Part shown: positions 7,227 to 16,272 of the stretch, piece by piece | Position numbering within the stretch: position 1 is the first letter of the stretch | Layout of the letters: the number at the start of each line of letters is the position of its first letter | NCBI GenBank assembly: GCA_035645695.1 | Contig: DASQMC010000078.1 | Coordinates: forward strand, 1-64,000 | Direction of reading: 5' to 3' | Length of the DNA: 64,000 nt | Source of the DNA: JAIVJZ01 sp035645695 | GTDB taxonomy: Bacteria > Acidobacteriota > Blastocatellia > Pyrinomonadales > Pyrinomonadaceae | Notes under the pieces: generated by a model | What the model was told of the DNA's origin: nothing | Database searches by the model: none | What the model saw: the letters and a program-made list of their open reading frames with translations, nothing else | Translations under genes and position numbers: made by a program

Positions 7227-9725
7227 TTATTCGCCGCTCGATACTAAAAGACCTTCTCCCCTCTGTTCATCATCGTGCGGCGGCGGGGCGTCCGGGCGCG
7301 CGCCGCCGTCGAAGAGACCCTCTGCGCCGTGCTGAGCGACGAATACATTTTCGCCCGCGTCCGACTCGACGCGCCACTCGCTGCCCTCGCGCCGCGCCGC
7401 CAAATAGCCGACGTGCGCGGCGGCGCTGATCACTTCGCGGCCGTCCAGACGTAGTGTTCGTCCATCTATGGCGATCAACTCCTGCGGCTCGCCGTCGTCG
7501 CCGCGAAACCTCAACCACGTCCAGTCGAAGGAGGATGCGAACCGCGCCGTCTCGACCGACGGGGCATCGCACGCGCGCAACAACAGGCAATCTCGCCGCT
7601 CGCCGTCCGTCAATTCAAAGGCGCGCCCGCCGACCGCTTCGATCTCGCGCGCCGTAACCTGTCCCGCCCGCGCCGCGCGCGGCATGAGCAGCGTGATGAC
7701 CTCTTCCCGTTTGCCGGAGAAGGCGAAGGTGCAGACGGGAGCGCGAACCGCAGAGGCGTAGCAGTTGGAGACAAGTTCGTCGTGCCTGTGCCACGCGCCC
7801 TCGCGCGCGAAAGTGAAAAGCATGAGGCCGACCGTGTCGCCCTCGCCCTCGCGCACGAAGGTCGTCTCTTGCTTGTTCTCAATTTCTGGGTTGGCGTGCG
7901 GGGCGAAATGGAAGTGGAGCGCATAGTCGTGCGCGCCGTCGCTTTCCACGCGGTCGCGCACGATCCAGTAGTCGCCTTTAAGAAACAGGACGCCGCGCGC
8001 GTGCGTGGCGGGCGCGCTCAGGCGCAGGTAACCGTCGTGCTCGCCCTCGAAGAGATCGAAACGGGGCTGGCTCAACCAAGCGCGACAGGCGGCGCGCGCC
8101 GCCCCCCGCCAGCGGAACGCGCTCTCGGCGACGGAAGATGATTCGCCGTCAACGGTGAGCGTGTTGTGTGCGTTTGTCGCGCGAAACTCGTCGCGGCGGG
8201 CGGGCGAACCCGTGTAGGTGTAAGTGCCGGAATCGACGAGCAGCGTGCGCCCGTGCGCCGCGGCGGCGACGAGCGAGAGCGCGTCCGCGTGGGCGTGCGC
8301 CCCGTTCAGAGAGCCGTGCGGCCCACAGTCGATGAGCAGGCAATTGCTCTCGGCAGTCCAACCGTCGCGCATCACGTAGTAGCCGCCGTCGGGGAAGGCG
8401 CGCGAGGCAGCGGCGGGAGCGCAGGCCGCGAGTTCGTCAAAGTCTCGGAGGCCGCGTGCGCCCGCCAGCCAGAGCGTCTCTTCGGTCGGGGCATGGGCGA
8501 CGAACTTGTAATCGGCGCGTTTGAAGAGAGACGCGCCCGTGGCGAGCGTGGCGCGGAAGTCGTCTGCGGGGCGTTCGTCGAGCCAGGCAAGGCGGCCTCC
8601 GTCGTCGTCGCCGAACAGCGGGGTCGTCCCGTCGGGCAGCGTGAGGTGCATGAGGTGATCGAGCAGAGCCGTCAACTTCTCTTCGAGGAGAGTTTCGCGC
8701 GCCGCGCTGCTGCGCTTGAGCAGGAGGAGAAAGTGTATGTAGAAGTCGGTGGTGTAACGATGATAATAGCTCGACTGCTCGAAGTAGACGCCGTCAGGGC
8801 GCACATGGCGTTCGAGTTGCCGGAGCAGGATGCTCGCGCCCGTCTCGCGCCAGCGCGCGGCGGCGCGCATCTCCGGCAGTTGCGTGCCGAGGTAGAACAG
8901 CCCGAGGGCTTCGCCCGTCAGGTGCGTGTTCGGGCTGAAGTAGGTCGAGAGGTAAGTTTCGAGATGGCGCGCGTGGGCGTGCAGAAACTTGAGCGCGCGC
9001 AGGTAGAGCGCGGGCGAGAGGTGCGGCGAATCTTTGAAGAAGTGGAGCGACCAGAGCCAAGAGATGGCGCGGAAGGCGACCTCAAGACTGCTCGCCCAGT
9101 TGATGCCGAGCTTCGGCGGGTTGGCCTCTGTCCACTGTGTCAGGTGGCGCGCGAAAGTTTCGGCATAACGTTCGTCGCCCGTGTGCCAGTAAGCCCTGCC
9201 GAGCACCTGAAAATACTGTTGCCGGTTCAACTCCCAGGTGATCTTCTTATCGCCGGCCACCGCTGCGTCGAGATAATCTATGCGGCTCCAGTGCTCGAGC
9301 GGCGAGCGCTTGCCGGAGACGGGTTCGAGTTGCCAGTCGATGGGATCGCCGAAGTCCAGATCGTGCAGGCCGAGCAGGCTGAACCGATTGGCGACGATCC
9401 GCTCTGCACGCTCGACGAGCGCCTCACCGGCGCGGCCGCCGAAGCGACTTCGCAAGAGGGCGCGCGTCTCGGCGGGAGCGTCGAAGGCCGCGAAGAAATT
9501 AGCGGTCGGGCGAGCGCGAAAATGTTCGAGCAACCCGGCGGCCGACGCGCCCGCGCCCTTGCCGTAAAGCGCGGGGTCGAACAGGCGCAGGAAGGCCGCG
9601 TCCGTGGGCAAGCGCGCCTGCGGCGACACGCCGGAGCGTTCCGCGAGGCACGCGGCCGCCTGCCCGCCGCGCACGCGCAACTCGGTCAGGCTTCGACCTT
9701 TCAGTTTTCGCAGCACCTTGATCAT
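7227..9725 (-). CDS. Heparinase II/III family polysaccharide lyase
   Basis: This 832-residue protein has an alpha/alpha toroid N-terminal domain (WELNRQQYFQVLGRAY and INWASSLEVAFRAISWLWSL) followed by a Hepar_II_III beta domain with HAHADALSL near residue 478 and LLVDSGTYTYTG. Such enzymes cleave uronate-containing chains by beta-elimination. They are often encoded in exopolysaccharide loci, where they may trim or release polymer. No obvious signal peptide is visible: the start is MIKVLRKLKGRSLTELRVRG, a common start for cluster-encoded members. The ATG at 9725 is preferred over 9773 on that ground. An AlgD gene in the same locus fits a uronate substrate. Catalytic competence was not checked residue by residue. 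Confidence 0.88.
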   Translation of the reverse strand: MIKVLRKLKGRSLTELRVRGGQAAACLAERSGVSPQARLPTDAAFLRLFDPALYGKGAGASAAGLLEHFRARPTANFFAAFDAPAETRALLRSRFGGRAGEALVERAERIVANRFSLLGLHDLDFGDPIDWQLEPVSGKRSPLEHWSRIDYLDAAVAGDKKITWELNRQQYFQVLGRAYWHTGDERYAETFARHLTQWTEANPPKLGINWASSLEVAFRAISWLWSLHFFKDSPHLSPALYLRALKFLHAHARHLETYLSTYFSPNTHLTGEALGLFYLGTQLPEMRAAARWRETGASILLRQLERHVRPDGVYFEQSSYYHRYTTDFYIHFLLLLKRSSAARETLLEEKLTALLDHLMHLTLPDGTTPLFGDDDGGRLAWLDERPADDFRATLATGASLFKRADYKFVAHAPTEETLWLAGARGLRDFDELAACAPAAASRAFPDGGYYVMRDGWTAESNCLLIDCGPHGSLNGAHAHADALSLVAAAAHGRTLLVDSGTYTYTGSPARRDEFRATNAHNTLTVDGESSSVAESAFRWRGAARAACRAWLSQPRFDLFEGEHDGYLRLSAPATHARGVLFLKGDYWIVRDRVESDGAHDYALHFHFAPHANPEIENKQETTFVREGEGDTVGLMLFTFAREGAWHRHDELVSNCYASAVRAPVCTFAFSGKREEVITLLMPRAARAGQVTAREIEAVGGRAFELTDGERRDCLLLRACDAPSVETARFASSFDWTWLRFRGDDGEPQELIAIDGRTLRLDGREVISAAAHVGYLAARREGSEWRVESDAGENVFVAQHGAEGLFDGGARPDAPPPHDDEQRGEGLLVSSGE

Positions 9726-9778
9726 TTCGGTCTGTCTCAGCCCGTCCCGTCCGGCGCGATACCGCCGGAACAACCGGG

Positions 9779-11044
9779 TCAGGCGCCCGTCTTGCTCTCG
9801 ACGCGCGGCGGGAGCGCGACGGCGCCCGCGCGAAAGTCTTCGTGCGCGAGTTCAAAATAGAGCCGGAGCCATTCCTCGCGCACGGCCTCCCAACTGTACC
9901 GCCGACAGGCGGCAAGCGCGTTAGACGTGATGCGCTCCGCGAGCGCATCGTCTTCCAGCAGGCGGATGGCGCAGGCGGCCAGAGCCTCGTGGTCGCCGCG
10001 CGCGACCATTAAGCCCGTCTCCTCGTGCGTCAGGATGTGTGGGATGCCGCCCGCGTCCGTCGTCACGACAGGCAGCCCCGCCGCGTAAGATTCGATCAAC
10101 GACACAGGCATGTTGTCTATGTCGGAACTGTTTAGGTAGATGTCGGCGCACTCATAAAGCTCGTGCATGCGCGACTGCTCGACGCGCCCGACGAAGGTCG
10201 TCCCTCGCAGATCAAGCTCGCGCGCGAGTTGTTCGAGTTCGGCGCGCTGGCTGCCGTCGCCCGCCACCGTCAGAGTCGCTTCGGGGAAACGCTGCTGGAT
10301 GATTTGGAAGGCGCGCAGCGTACAGCCGACGTTGTAGAGCGGTTCGAGATTGCGATTTGAAAAGAAGACAGGCCGGAGCGGTCGGCGCGTGCGGAAACGG
10401 AAACGCGTGATGTCAACAAAGTTGTAGATCGAGAGCGCACCTATACGGAAGCGCGCGAACACCTCCACCAGATAGCCCGACGGCACGGCCACCGCATCGA
10501 CCAGGCGGATCGTCGGAATGGCCGTGCGCCGCCAGCGTTGCAAGTGGTCTTCGGCCTCGCCGCTATGATAGTTCAAGACCACACGCTTCCCGTAGAGTTT
10601 CGCGATGAGGATGGCGGGCGTCGGCGCGAGCACGAAGGAGAAGTACGACGCCGAGAAGACGTGTATCACATCGTAGGCGCGCACGCGCCACAGCAGCAGC
10701 GCGACGTAGGCGAGCGAAGTGAGGACGGTGCGGACATACTTGATCCCCTGCAACTTGCCGAGCAGCCCCGGCAGGCGCGGGTTGATCGGCAGGAACGAAA
10801 CTTCGAGCGACGAATCTTCGCCAAGACGCCGGCGTAGCCCTTCGGCCTGCACCGCCTGCCCGCCGAGGATGCCGAGCGATGGCGCGACGATCAGCACGCG
10901 CACGCGTCGCCGCAAAGCGAAGGCCGGCTCGTGCGTGGTCGGTGAGCCAGCCGTCCGCGTTGCGTCCGCGCGCCGCGCCGCCCCGCCGCGCCTTCCGGTC
11001 GCCGCGCCCGTCGCTTCAATCCTATTGTCCGGTCGTTCCGTCAT
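9779..11044 (-). CDS. GT4 glycosyltransferase
   Basis: This is a GT-B enzyme of 421 residues. The first 48 residues are arginine/alanine-rich and look non-conserved; the fold begins at VRVLIVAPSLGILGGQAVQAEGL. The donor domain has PVFFSNRNLEPLYNV, LTVAGDGSQRAELEQ and the E-x7-E region MPVSLIESYAAGLPVVTTDAGG near residue 315. AAAGAGG abuts the ATG at 11044, too close for a normal ribosome binding site, and a start at a later GTG just before the fold is possible. It lies between the heparinase-like gene and another GT4, probably in one transcript. The sugar transferred is unknown. Confidence 0.86.
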   Translation of the reverse strand: MTERPDNRIEATGAATGRRGGAARRADATRTAGSPTTHEPAFALRRRVRVLIVAPSLGILGGQAVQAEGLRRRLGEDSSLEVSFLPINPRLPGLLGKLQGIKYVRTVLTSLAYVALLLWRVRAYDVIHVFSASYFSFVLAPTPAILIAKLYGKRVVLNYHSGEAEDHLQRWRRTAIPTIRLVDAVAVPSGYLVEVFARFRIGALSIYNFVDITRFRFRTRRPLRPVFFSNRNLEPLYNVGCTLRAFQIIQQRFPEATLTVAGDGSQRAELEQLARELDLRGTTFVGRVEQSRMHELYECADIYLNSSDIDNMPVSLIESYAAGLPVVTTDAGGIPHILTHEETGLMVARGDHEALAACAIRLLEDDALAERITSNALAACRRYSWEAVREEWLRLYFELAHEDFRAGAVALPPRVESKTGA

Positions 11045-11082
11045 CCTCTTTAATTTCGTTTATTGGCCTGCACCGTCTCGCC

Positions 11083-12261
11083 TCACACGCTGGCCTCCGG
11101 GTTCGACTGCAACTCGACGCGCGGGCGCGCCAGCAACTGCTCATACAAACTTTCGATCCGCTCGACCTGAGCCGCGCACGAAAACTTATCTTTGACCACC
11201 TGCAAGCCGCGCTCGCCCATACGGCGGGCTTCTTCCGGCGCGCGCAGCAGAGAGATGATGCGTTCGGCCATCGCGCGCTCGTCGCCGGGCGCGATGACGT
11301 AGCCGGTCTCGCCTTCCACAATCGCCTCGCGCGCGCCGCCGATGTCCGTCGCCACGACGGGACGAGCGGCGGCCATGTATTCGATGATCGAATTCGAGAA
11401 ACCTTCCGTGCCGCTCGAACTCAGGACGCAGACTTCGGAGACCGAAAGCAGTTCCGGCACGTGCGCGCAACGCCCCGTGAAGAAGGCGTGCTGGGCGAGG
11501 CCGAGCGAGGCCGCCTGCTCGCGCAAGCGTTCCTTCAACTCGCCTTCACCCGCGAGCACGAAGGCCGCCTCGGGCACGGCCTCGCGCACGAGTCGCGCCG
11601 CGCGCAGGAACGTCGCCTGATCTTTTTTCGCGTGCCGCATGTTGGCGACGACGGAAACGAAACGCCTCTCGCCCTCGACGGGAAGGCCGAGGAGCGCGAG
11701 CGTCGCCGCGCGTTCGAGATCGTCGCGCGGCGCAACGCGCGTTGTGTCCATACCGTTATAGATGGTCAGAATTTTCCCGCCCGGCACTCCCTCCCGGATC
11801 AACTCTTGCCGCACCGCTTCGGCGTTTGCGATGACGGCGTGGGCGAGATTGTAAGCGCGGTGCTCGACCCACAACTGCGCGCGCCCCCTGATGCCTTCCG
11901 TCTCACGACGCGAAGCGATCCGCACGCTTGTGCGCGCGAGCGCGGCGGCAAACATGCCGAAGACGTTGGTGTAGAAGTCGTGCGTCTCGACGATGTCGAT
12001 GGAGCGTTCGCGAAGGTACGCGGCGCAGCGGCGGAGTTGCACGAGCATGTTGCGGTCGTAAAAACTCGCCAGCGGGAATTGGGGGATGTCCCTGAAACCG
12101 AGCCGCTCCACCTCGGCGCGCAGCACGCCCTCGCGGTTGATGCAGGCGAGGTGAATCCGATAGCGCCCGCTCTCGCCGAGCAGCCGCGTCAACTGCACCA
12201 CCTGACGCTCCGTGCCCCCCTGCGCGAAACTGTCTATAAATAAGAGAACGTTCGGTTTCAT
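11083..12261 (-). CDS. GT4 glycosyltransferase
   Basis: The protein (392 residues from the ATG) opens with NVLLFIDSFAQGGTERQVVQL, the usual GT4 beginning with the GGTERQ loop. It continues through ETHDFYTNVFGMFAA, IYNGMDTTRV and FVLAGEGELKERLREQAA to the donor-site E-x7-E region FSNSIIEYMAAARPVVATDIGG near residue 294. An in-frame TTG at 12270 would add three residues; I prefer the ATG at 12261. It would act in the cytoplasm on the lipid-linked chain. The next gene downstream (GT4 at 9779) begins 38 bp later. Confidence 0.88.
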   Translation of the reverse strand: MKPNVLLFIDSFAQGGTERQVVQLTRLLGESGRYRIHLACINREGVLRAEVERLGFRDIPQFPLASFYDRNMLVQLRRCAAYLRERSIDIVETHDFYTNVFGMFAAALARTSVRIASRRETEGIRGRAQLWVEHRAYNLAHAVIANAEAVRQELIREGVPGGKILTIYNGMDTTRVAPRDDLERAATLALLGLPVEGERRFVSVVANMRHAKKDQATFLRAARLVREAVPEAAFVLAGEGELKERLREQAASLGLAQHAFFTGRCAHVPELLSVSEVCVLSSSGTEGFSNSIIEYMAAARPVVATDIGGAREAIVEGETGYVIAPGDERAMAERIISLLRAPEEARRMGERGLQVVKDKFSCAAQVERIESLYEQLLARPRVELQSNPEASV

Positions 12262-12569
12262 CTTCTTCAATAACTCTCTACCCCGGCCGGCCTCTCTGCC
12301 ACCCCCGCGCTAAGGAGTATTGCCGATCCCGTTAAAGCCCCTGACGCCTTCAGGCCGCGTAGCTCCCTGAATAGATCGAGCGCGCCTGCGTCACGGCCCC
12401 GAATTCCAAAGATTCGACCACCGATTGCACGTCAATCTCGCCAACAACCCCGGTCGCTTTTGAGTGCGCGCGTTCGAGGCGAAGGCGAATCCCACCGTGC
12501 GCGCCTGTAATTCCATACATGGTTTTAAGTTTCACGCCGCGTTATTTCCCCGTGTCTCATTCGTCAACT
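12262..12569. other. 308-bp spacer, no convincing gene
   Basis: This lies between the second AsnB gene and the GT4 at 11083. A 61-codon minus-strand frame with a GTG start (12350-12535) crosses it, but its codons lack the GC-rich third positions of the neighbours and it has no ribosome binding site or recognisable motif. GC is lower than in the flanking genes and a promoter for the GT4 could sit here; I could not pick one out. Confidence 0.5.
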
Positions 12570-14522
12570 TTACCGGCACATGCCGGCCGGCAACTCTTCT
12601 TCACGTTCCATGCCTTCTTGCGGGCGACTTCCCCGGCCGTCGATAAAAACCCGATGCCACAATTCGAGCATGAAGAGCGACCACAGCCGCCCGGAGTGGT
12701 CGCGTCGCCCGCGCTCGTGTTCGTCAAGCAACTCGTTGACGTAGCGCGCCTCGACGTAGCCGCGCTGGCGCACGCTGCTCTCGGTGAGGGTTTCACGGAT
12801 GCGCCCGCGTAACTGCTCGTTAATCCAGCGATCCACGGGGACGCCGAAGCCCTGCTTGGGACGTTCGAGTATCTCGGCGGGAACGAAGTCCGCGATGGCG
12901 CGCTTGAAAATATACTTCCCTTCCAAGCCGCGCATCTTGAGCGAAGCGGGCAGGCGCGTCACGTATTCGATCAACTTGTGATCGAGCAGGGGGGCGCGCG
13001 CTTCGAGCGAGACGGCCATGCTCATGCGGTCAACTTTGGTGAGAATGTCGCCGGGCAGATAGGTTTTACTGTCGAGGTAGAGCAGAGCGTCGAGCGGGTC
13101 TGCGTCGCGCATGCGCCCGGCGTAGAAGCGGAAGCGCGCCGCGCCCAGCCCCTCACCGTTCAACTGGCGTTTGAAGTCTCCCGTGTAGAGCGAAAGCTTG
13201 TTGAGCGCGGTGAAGACCGAGACGCTGTCGAGGAAACGTTCGGCCGGGTCGAGCGAAACGTTGTGCAGGTAGTTGCGCCCCCACGCCCCGTGCGGCAGGC
13301 GGCGGCTAACAGCCCCCAACAAATTCCGGCGCACCGCGCGCGGGAGGCGCGCGAACGCGTCGCGTCGCCGCTCGACGGCGTAGCGCGTGTAACCGGCGAA
13401 CAGTTCGTCGCCGCCGTCGCCCGTGAGGACAACCGTGACGTGCTCGCGCGCCAGCTTGGAGACCATGTAGGTCGGCACGGCGGACGAATCGGCGAAGGGT
13501 TCGTCGAAGTGCCACGCCAGTTCGTCGGCGACGTGGCAGATGTCCGGCGTGACGATGAATTCGTGGTGATCGGTGGCGAAATGTTTGGCGGCGACGCGAG
13601 CGTATTTGAGTTCGTTGTAGCTGTCTTCGTGGAAGCCTATGGAGAAGGTCTTGACGGGCTGCCCCGTGTGCCGCGCCATCAGGCCGACGACGGCGCTCGA
13701 ATCCACGCCGCCCGAGAGGAACGCGCCGAGCGGCACTTCCGACATCAGGCGCACGCGCACCGCCTCGTCGAGCAGCGCGCGCAATTCTTCGACGTACTCT
13801 TCTTCGCGGCGCGGGCGTGCGGTCTCGTCGTGCGCCTCGAAGGGGAAGTCCCAGTACTGCGTCAGCGCAAGCCGCCCGCCCGGCGCATAGGTCAGGTGAT
13901 GCCCCGGCGGCAGCTTGTTGATGCCTTGCAGGATGCACAGCGGGTCGGGCACGTAGCCGAACGTCAGGTAAGCGTCCACGGCTTGCGGGTTGACCTCGCG
14001 CGCCGTCTCCGGGTGTTCCAAAAGCGACTTCAACTCGGAGCCGAAGACCAGCGTGCCGCGCGACGTGAGCGCGTAGTAAAGCGGCTTTTTGCCGACGCGG
14101 TCGCGCGCCAGAAACACTTTGCGCTCGCGCGCGTCCCAGATGGCGAAGGCGAACATTCCGCGCAGGCGTTCGACGCAGGCCGCGCCGTATTCCTCATAAG
14201 CGTGGACGATGGTTTCCGTATCGGAGCGCGTCTGGAAGCGATGCCCGCAGGCTTCGAGTTCGCGTTGTAATTCGCGGTGGTTGTAGATTTCGCCGTTGAA
14301 GACAATCGTCACCGCGCCGTCGCAGCCGGAGATGGGCTGGTGGCCGCCGGCCACATCGATGATCGAGAGGCGGCGCATGCCGAGCGCGACGCCGTCCCGG
14401 ACGAGCGTGCCCTGATCGTCCGGCCCGCGGTGTCTGATGATGCGGCACATGCGGTCGAGCACGCGCGCCGAGTCGCCTTCGCCCGTCCTATCAGTCTCAA
14501 TAAATCCGGCAATGCCGCACAT
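12570..14522 (-). CDS. asnB: Asparagine synthase-type glutamine amidotransferase 2
   Basis: This 650-residue protein starts MCGIAGFIET with nucleophile Cys2, RLSIIDVAGGHQP at 51-63 and FNGEIYNHREL at 75-85. The ATP pyrophosphatase loop SGGVDSS is at 270-276, and the domain continues through KTFSIGF and VVLTGDGGDELFAGYTRY. The open frame reaches back to 14924, but that segment overlies the flippase gene and lacks family signature, so the ATG at 14522 is chosen. The sequence resembles the exosortase-system amidotransferases more than housekeeping AsnB (impression, not a search). It probably amidates a glycan carboxyl. It is closer in motif spacing to the third copy (35233) than to the first (5172). 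Confidence 0.92.
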   Translation of the reverse strand: MCGIAGFIETDRTGEGDSARVLDRMCRIIRHRGPDDQGTLVRDGVALGMRRLSIIDVAGGHQPISGCDGAVTIVFNGEIYNHRELQRELEACGHRFQTRSDTETIVHAYEEYGAACVERLRGMFAFAIWDARERKVFLARDRVGKKPLYYALTSRGTLVFGSELKSLLEHPETAREVNPQAVDAYLTFGYVPDPLCILQGINKLPPGHHLTYAPGGRLALTQYWDFPFEAHDETARPRREEEYVEELRALLDEAVRVRLMSEVPLGAFLSGGVDSSAVVGLMARHTGQPVKTFSIGFHEDSYNELKYARVAAKHFATDHHEFIVTPDICHVADELAWHFDEPFADSSAVPTYMVSKLAREHVTVVLTGDGGDELFAGYTRYAVERRRDAFARLPRAVRRNLLGAVSRRLPHGAWGRNYLHNVSLDPAERFLDSVSVFTALNKLSLYTGDFKRQLNGEGLGAARFRFYAGRMRDADPLDALLYLDSKTYLPGDILTKVDRMSMAVSLEARAPLLDHKLIEYVTRLPASLKMRGLEGKYIFKRAIADFVPAEILERPKQGFGVPVDRWINEQLRGRIRETLTESSVRQRGYVEARYVNELLDEHERGRRDHSGRLWSLFMLELWHRVFIDGRGSRPQEGMEREEELPAGMCR

Positions 14523-14623
14523 ATCTGGAGCCCTCTTCCCTGAAAGTGTCGCGCGCGCGCGTGCGCCCTCTGCGTCTCGCTCGCGCTTCGAGGCAGGTGG
14601 CCTCGAAGCGCGGCGTTCAATTC

Positions 14624-16162
14624 TCACACCACGTCGTTGGCCGCGCGTCGCCAGTGCGTGCGGCGTTGCAGACGGGTGAGCACGCGACCGATGCCGTCGC
14701 GCTCCTCCGGCGATAAAATTCTGAGCAGCAGGATCGCCGCGAGATAGATTGACGCGAAACACACGCCGCAGATTGTGAGCGCGAGGAACGGCGGCACGGC
14801 TTCGACGATGAACGAACGAAGGAGCGCCGTGGCGAGTGCCGCACACAGCGCGGCACAGGCCAGTTTCCCCACGTCCTTGAATAAGTGAACGTCCCCGCGC
14901 GTCGCCCCCAACACTTTCCCGCACCGGACGGCGACGATGGCGCGCTCGACGAGGTTCGTGGCGACGACGAGCGAGATGACGCCGACCAGCCCGATGCGTT
15001 CAGTCCAGAGCCAGAGCGCCACCGACAGCGCGCCGAGCACCACGGCGCGCACGCGCAGCAGAAAGAAGCGCTGTTCCGGGTAAGCGCGGATCACCGGGTC
15101 GTAGGCCGTGGCGATGATGCCGAGCGGGATCATCGCGAGGTTGATCGCGAAGACAGGCCAGCTTGCAAGGTATTGCTCGCGAAACAGCACGATGATGAAC
15201 TCGCGCCCCATCACGACGAGGAAGGCGTAGATGGCGAAATAGGCGGTGGCGAGTTTGCGCATCATGCGCGAGATGAGCACGACGATCTCGCGCCGCTCGC
15301 CCCGCTTCTGCAACTCGGCGACGCGCGGGATCATGACCGAGCCGACCGAATCGCTGAGGATGTGGATGAGCGGCAGGTTGAAGCAGCCGACGGCGTAGAT
15401 AGCGAAGGCGGCGGCGTCGAAGCGATTGGACACGAAATAGTTGTGCAAGTCCATCTGCATCGTGTAGAGAAAACCCGCCGCGCCGAGCGGCAGCGCGTAA
15501 GCTAACTGCGCGCGCATCAGCGACGGATCGAGGCTTCGCCCGAAGCCTTCGAAGCGCAGGCTCAGGTAGACGACGAGGACAATCGTCTGCAACGCTCCCT
15601 GTATGATCGCCGCGTAGATGATCGCCGGGACGGAGGCGAAGGCGAGCGCGGCCATCAGCAGAAGCAGCGTGCGCGTCAGTTGCATCGAAACGATAAAGAT
15701 CGTCGCCGTCTTCGTATCCTGATTCGCCATCGCGATGCCTTCCAGAAACGAAGAGATGACCCACAGGAACAGCAGCAGCCCGAGCGCGGGCGCGTATGCG
15801 ACCAGTTCGCTCGACCCCGGAAAGAGCCAGCCGATGAGTCCGGGGCGCAACACGAAAGCGAGGCAGGCCGCGCCACCCACGACGAGGTGGAAGATCAGGA
15901 TATTGAAGACCACTGCGCCGCGCCTCGCCGCCTCGCGCGGCAGAAAGTAGAAGGCGCTCATGTGGAAGCCGAGCGGGAGGACGTTGACGGCTGTGCCGAC
16001 GATGAGGAAGACCTGTTTGTAAAGCCCGAAGGAGGTCTGATCGAGCCTGCGCACGAGCAGCAGCGGCAGGGCGAAGCTCAAGATGAACGCCACCGTGCGC
16101 GCGGACACGATCCAGGCCGCGCGCGTCGTCAGCGAACTCTCTTTGCGTAAAACTTCAGCCAC
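14624..16162 (-). CDS. Wzx-like polysaccharide flippase (MOP superfamily)
   Basis: The 512-residue protein is hydrophobic throughout, with about twelve to fourteen predicted membrane segments by eye. The N-terminus (TRAAWIVSARTVAFILSFAL, then LLLVRRLDQTSFGLYKQVFL) is typical of oligosaccharide flippases. It would move lipid-linked repeat units across the inner membrane for Wzy-type polymerisation. The start is a GTG at 16162 with AAAGG about eleven bases upstream. It lies 101 bp before the second AsnB gene. It is the only MOP-type flippase I see in the window; the other exporter is Wzm/Wzt at the far end. Confidence 0.85.
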   Translation of the reverse strand: MAEVLRKESSLTTRAAWIVSARTVAFILSFALPLLLVRRLDQTSFGLYKQVFLIVGTAVNVLPLGFHMSAFYFLPREAARRGAVVFNILIFHLVVGGAACLAFVLRPGLIGWLFPGSSELVAYAPALGLLLFLWVISSFLEGIAMANQDTKTATIFIVSMQLTRTLLLLMAALAFASVPAIIYAAIIQGALQTIVLVVYLSLRFEGFGRSLDPSLMRAQLAYALPLGAAGFLYTMQMDLHNYFVSNRFDAAAFAIYAVGCFNLPLIHILSDSVGSVMIPRVAELQKRGERREIVVLISRMMRKLATAYFAIYAFLVVMGREFIIVLFREQYLASWPVFAINLAMIPLGIIATAYDPVIRAYPEQRFFLLRVRAVVLGALSVALWLWTERIGLVGVISLVVATNLVERAIVAVRCGKVLGATRGDVHLFKDVGKLACAALCAALATALLRSFIVEAVPPFLALTICGVCFASIYLAAILLLRILSPEERDGIGRVLTRLQRRTHWRRAANDVV

Positions 16163-16272
16163 AGCTTGAACGGCCTTTCATCCCCTTAACATCATAACAG
16201 CCGGAGAGCTTTCCAAGTACGATTGACCCTCCGCCCCGCGCGGTCGCGGTGATTCCGGCGCGACGACCCGCG

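Noticed and set aside
8166..9860. A 564-codon plus-strand open frame opposite the heparinase-like gene
   Set aside because: It is the antisense shadow of a recognised gene with the same Arg/Val/Ala-rich composition.
12350..12535. A 61-codon minus-strand frame with a GTG start in the spacer before the GT4 at 11083
   Set aside because: Codon use is unlike the neighbours, there is no ribosome binding site and no motif. A small gene cannot be fully excluded.
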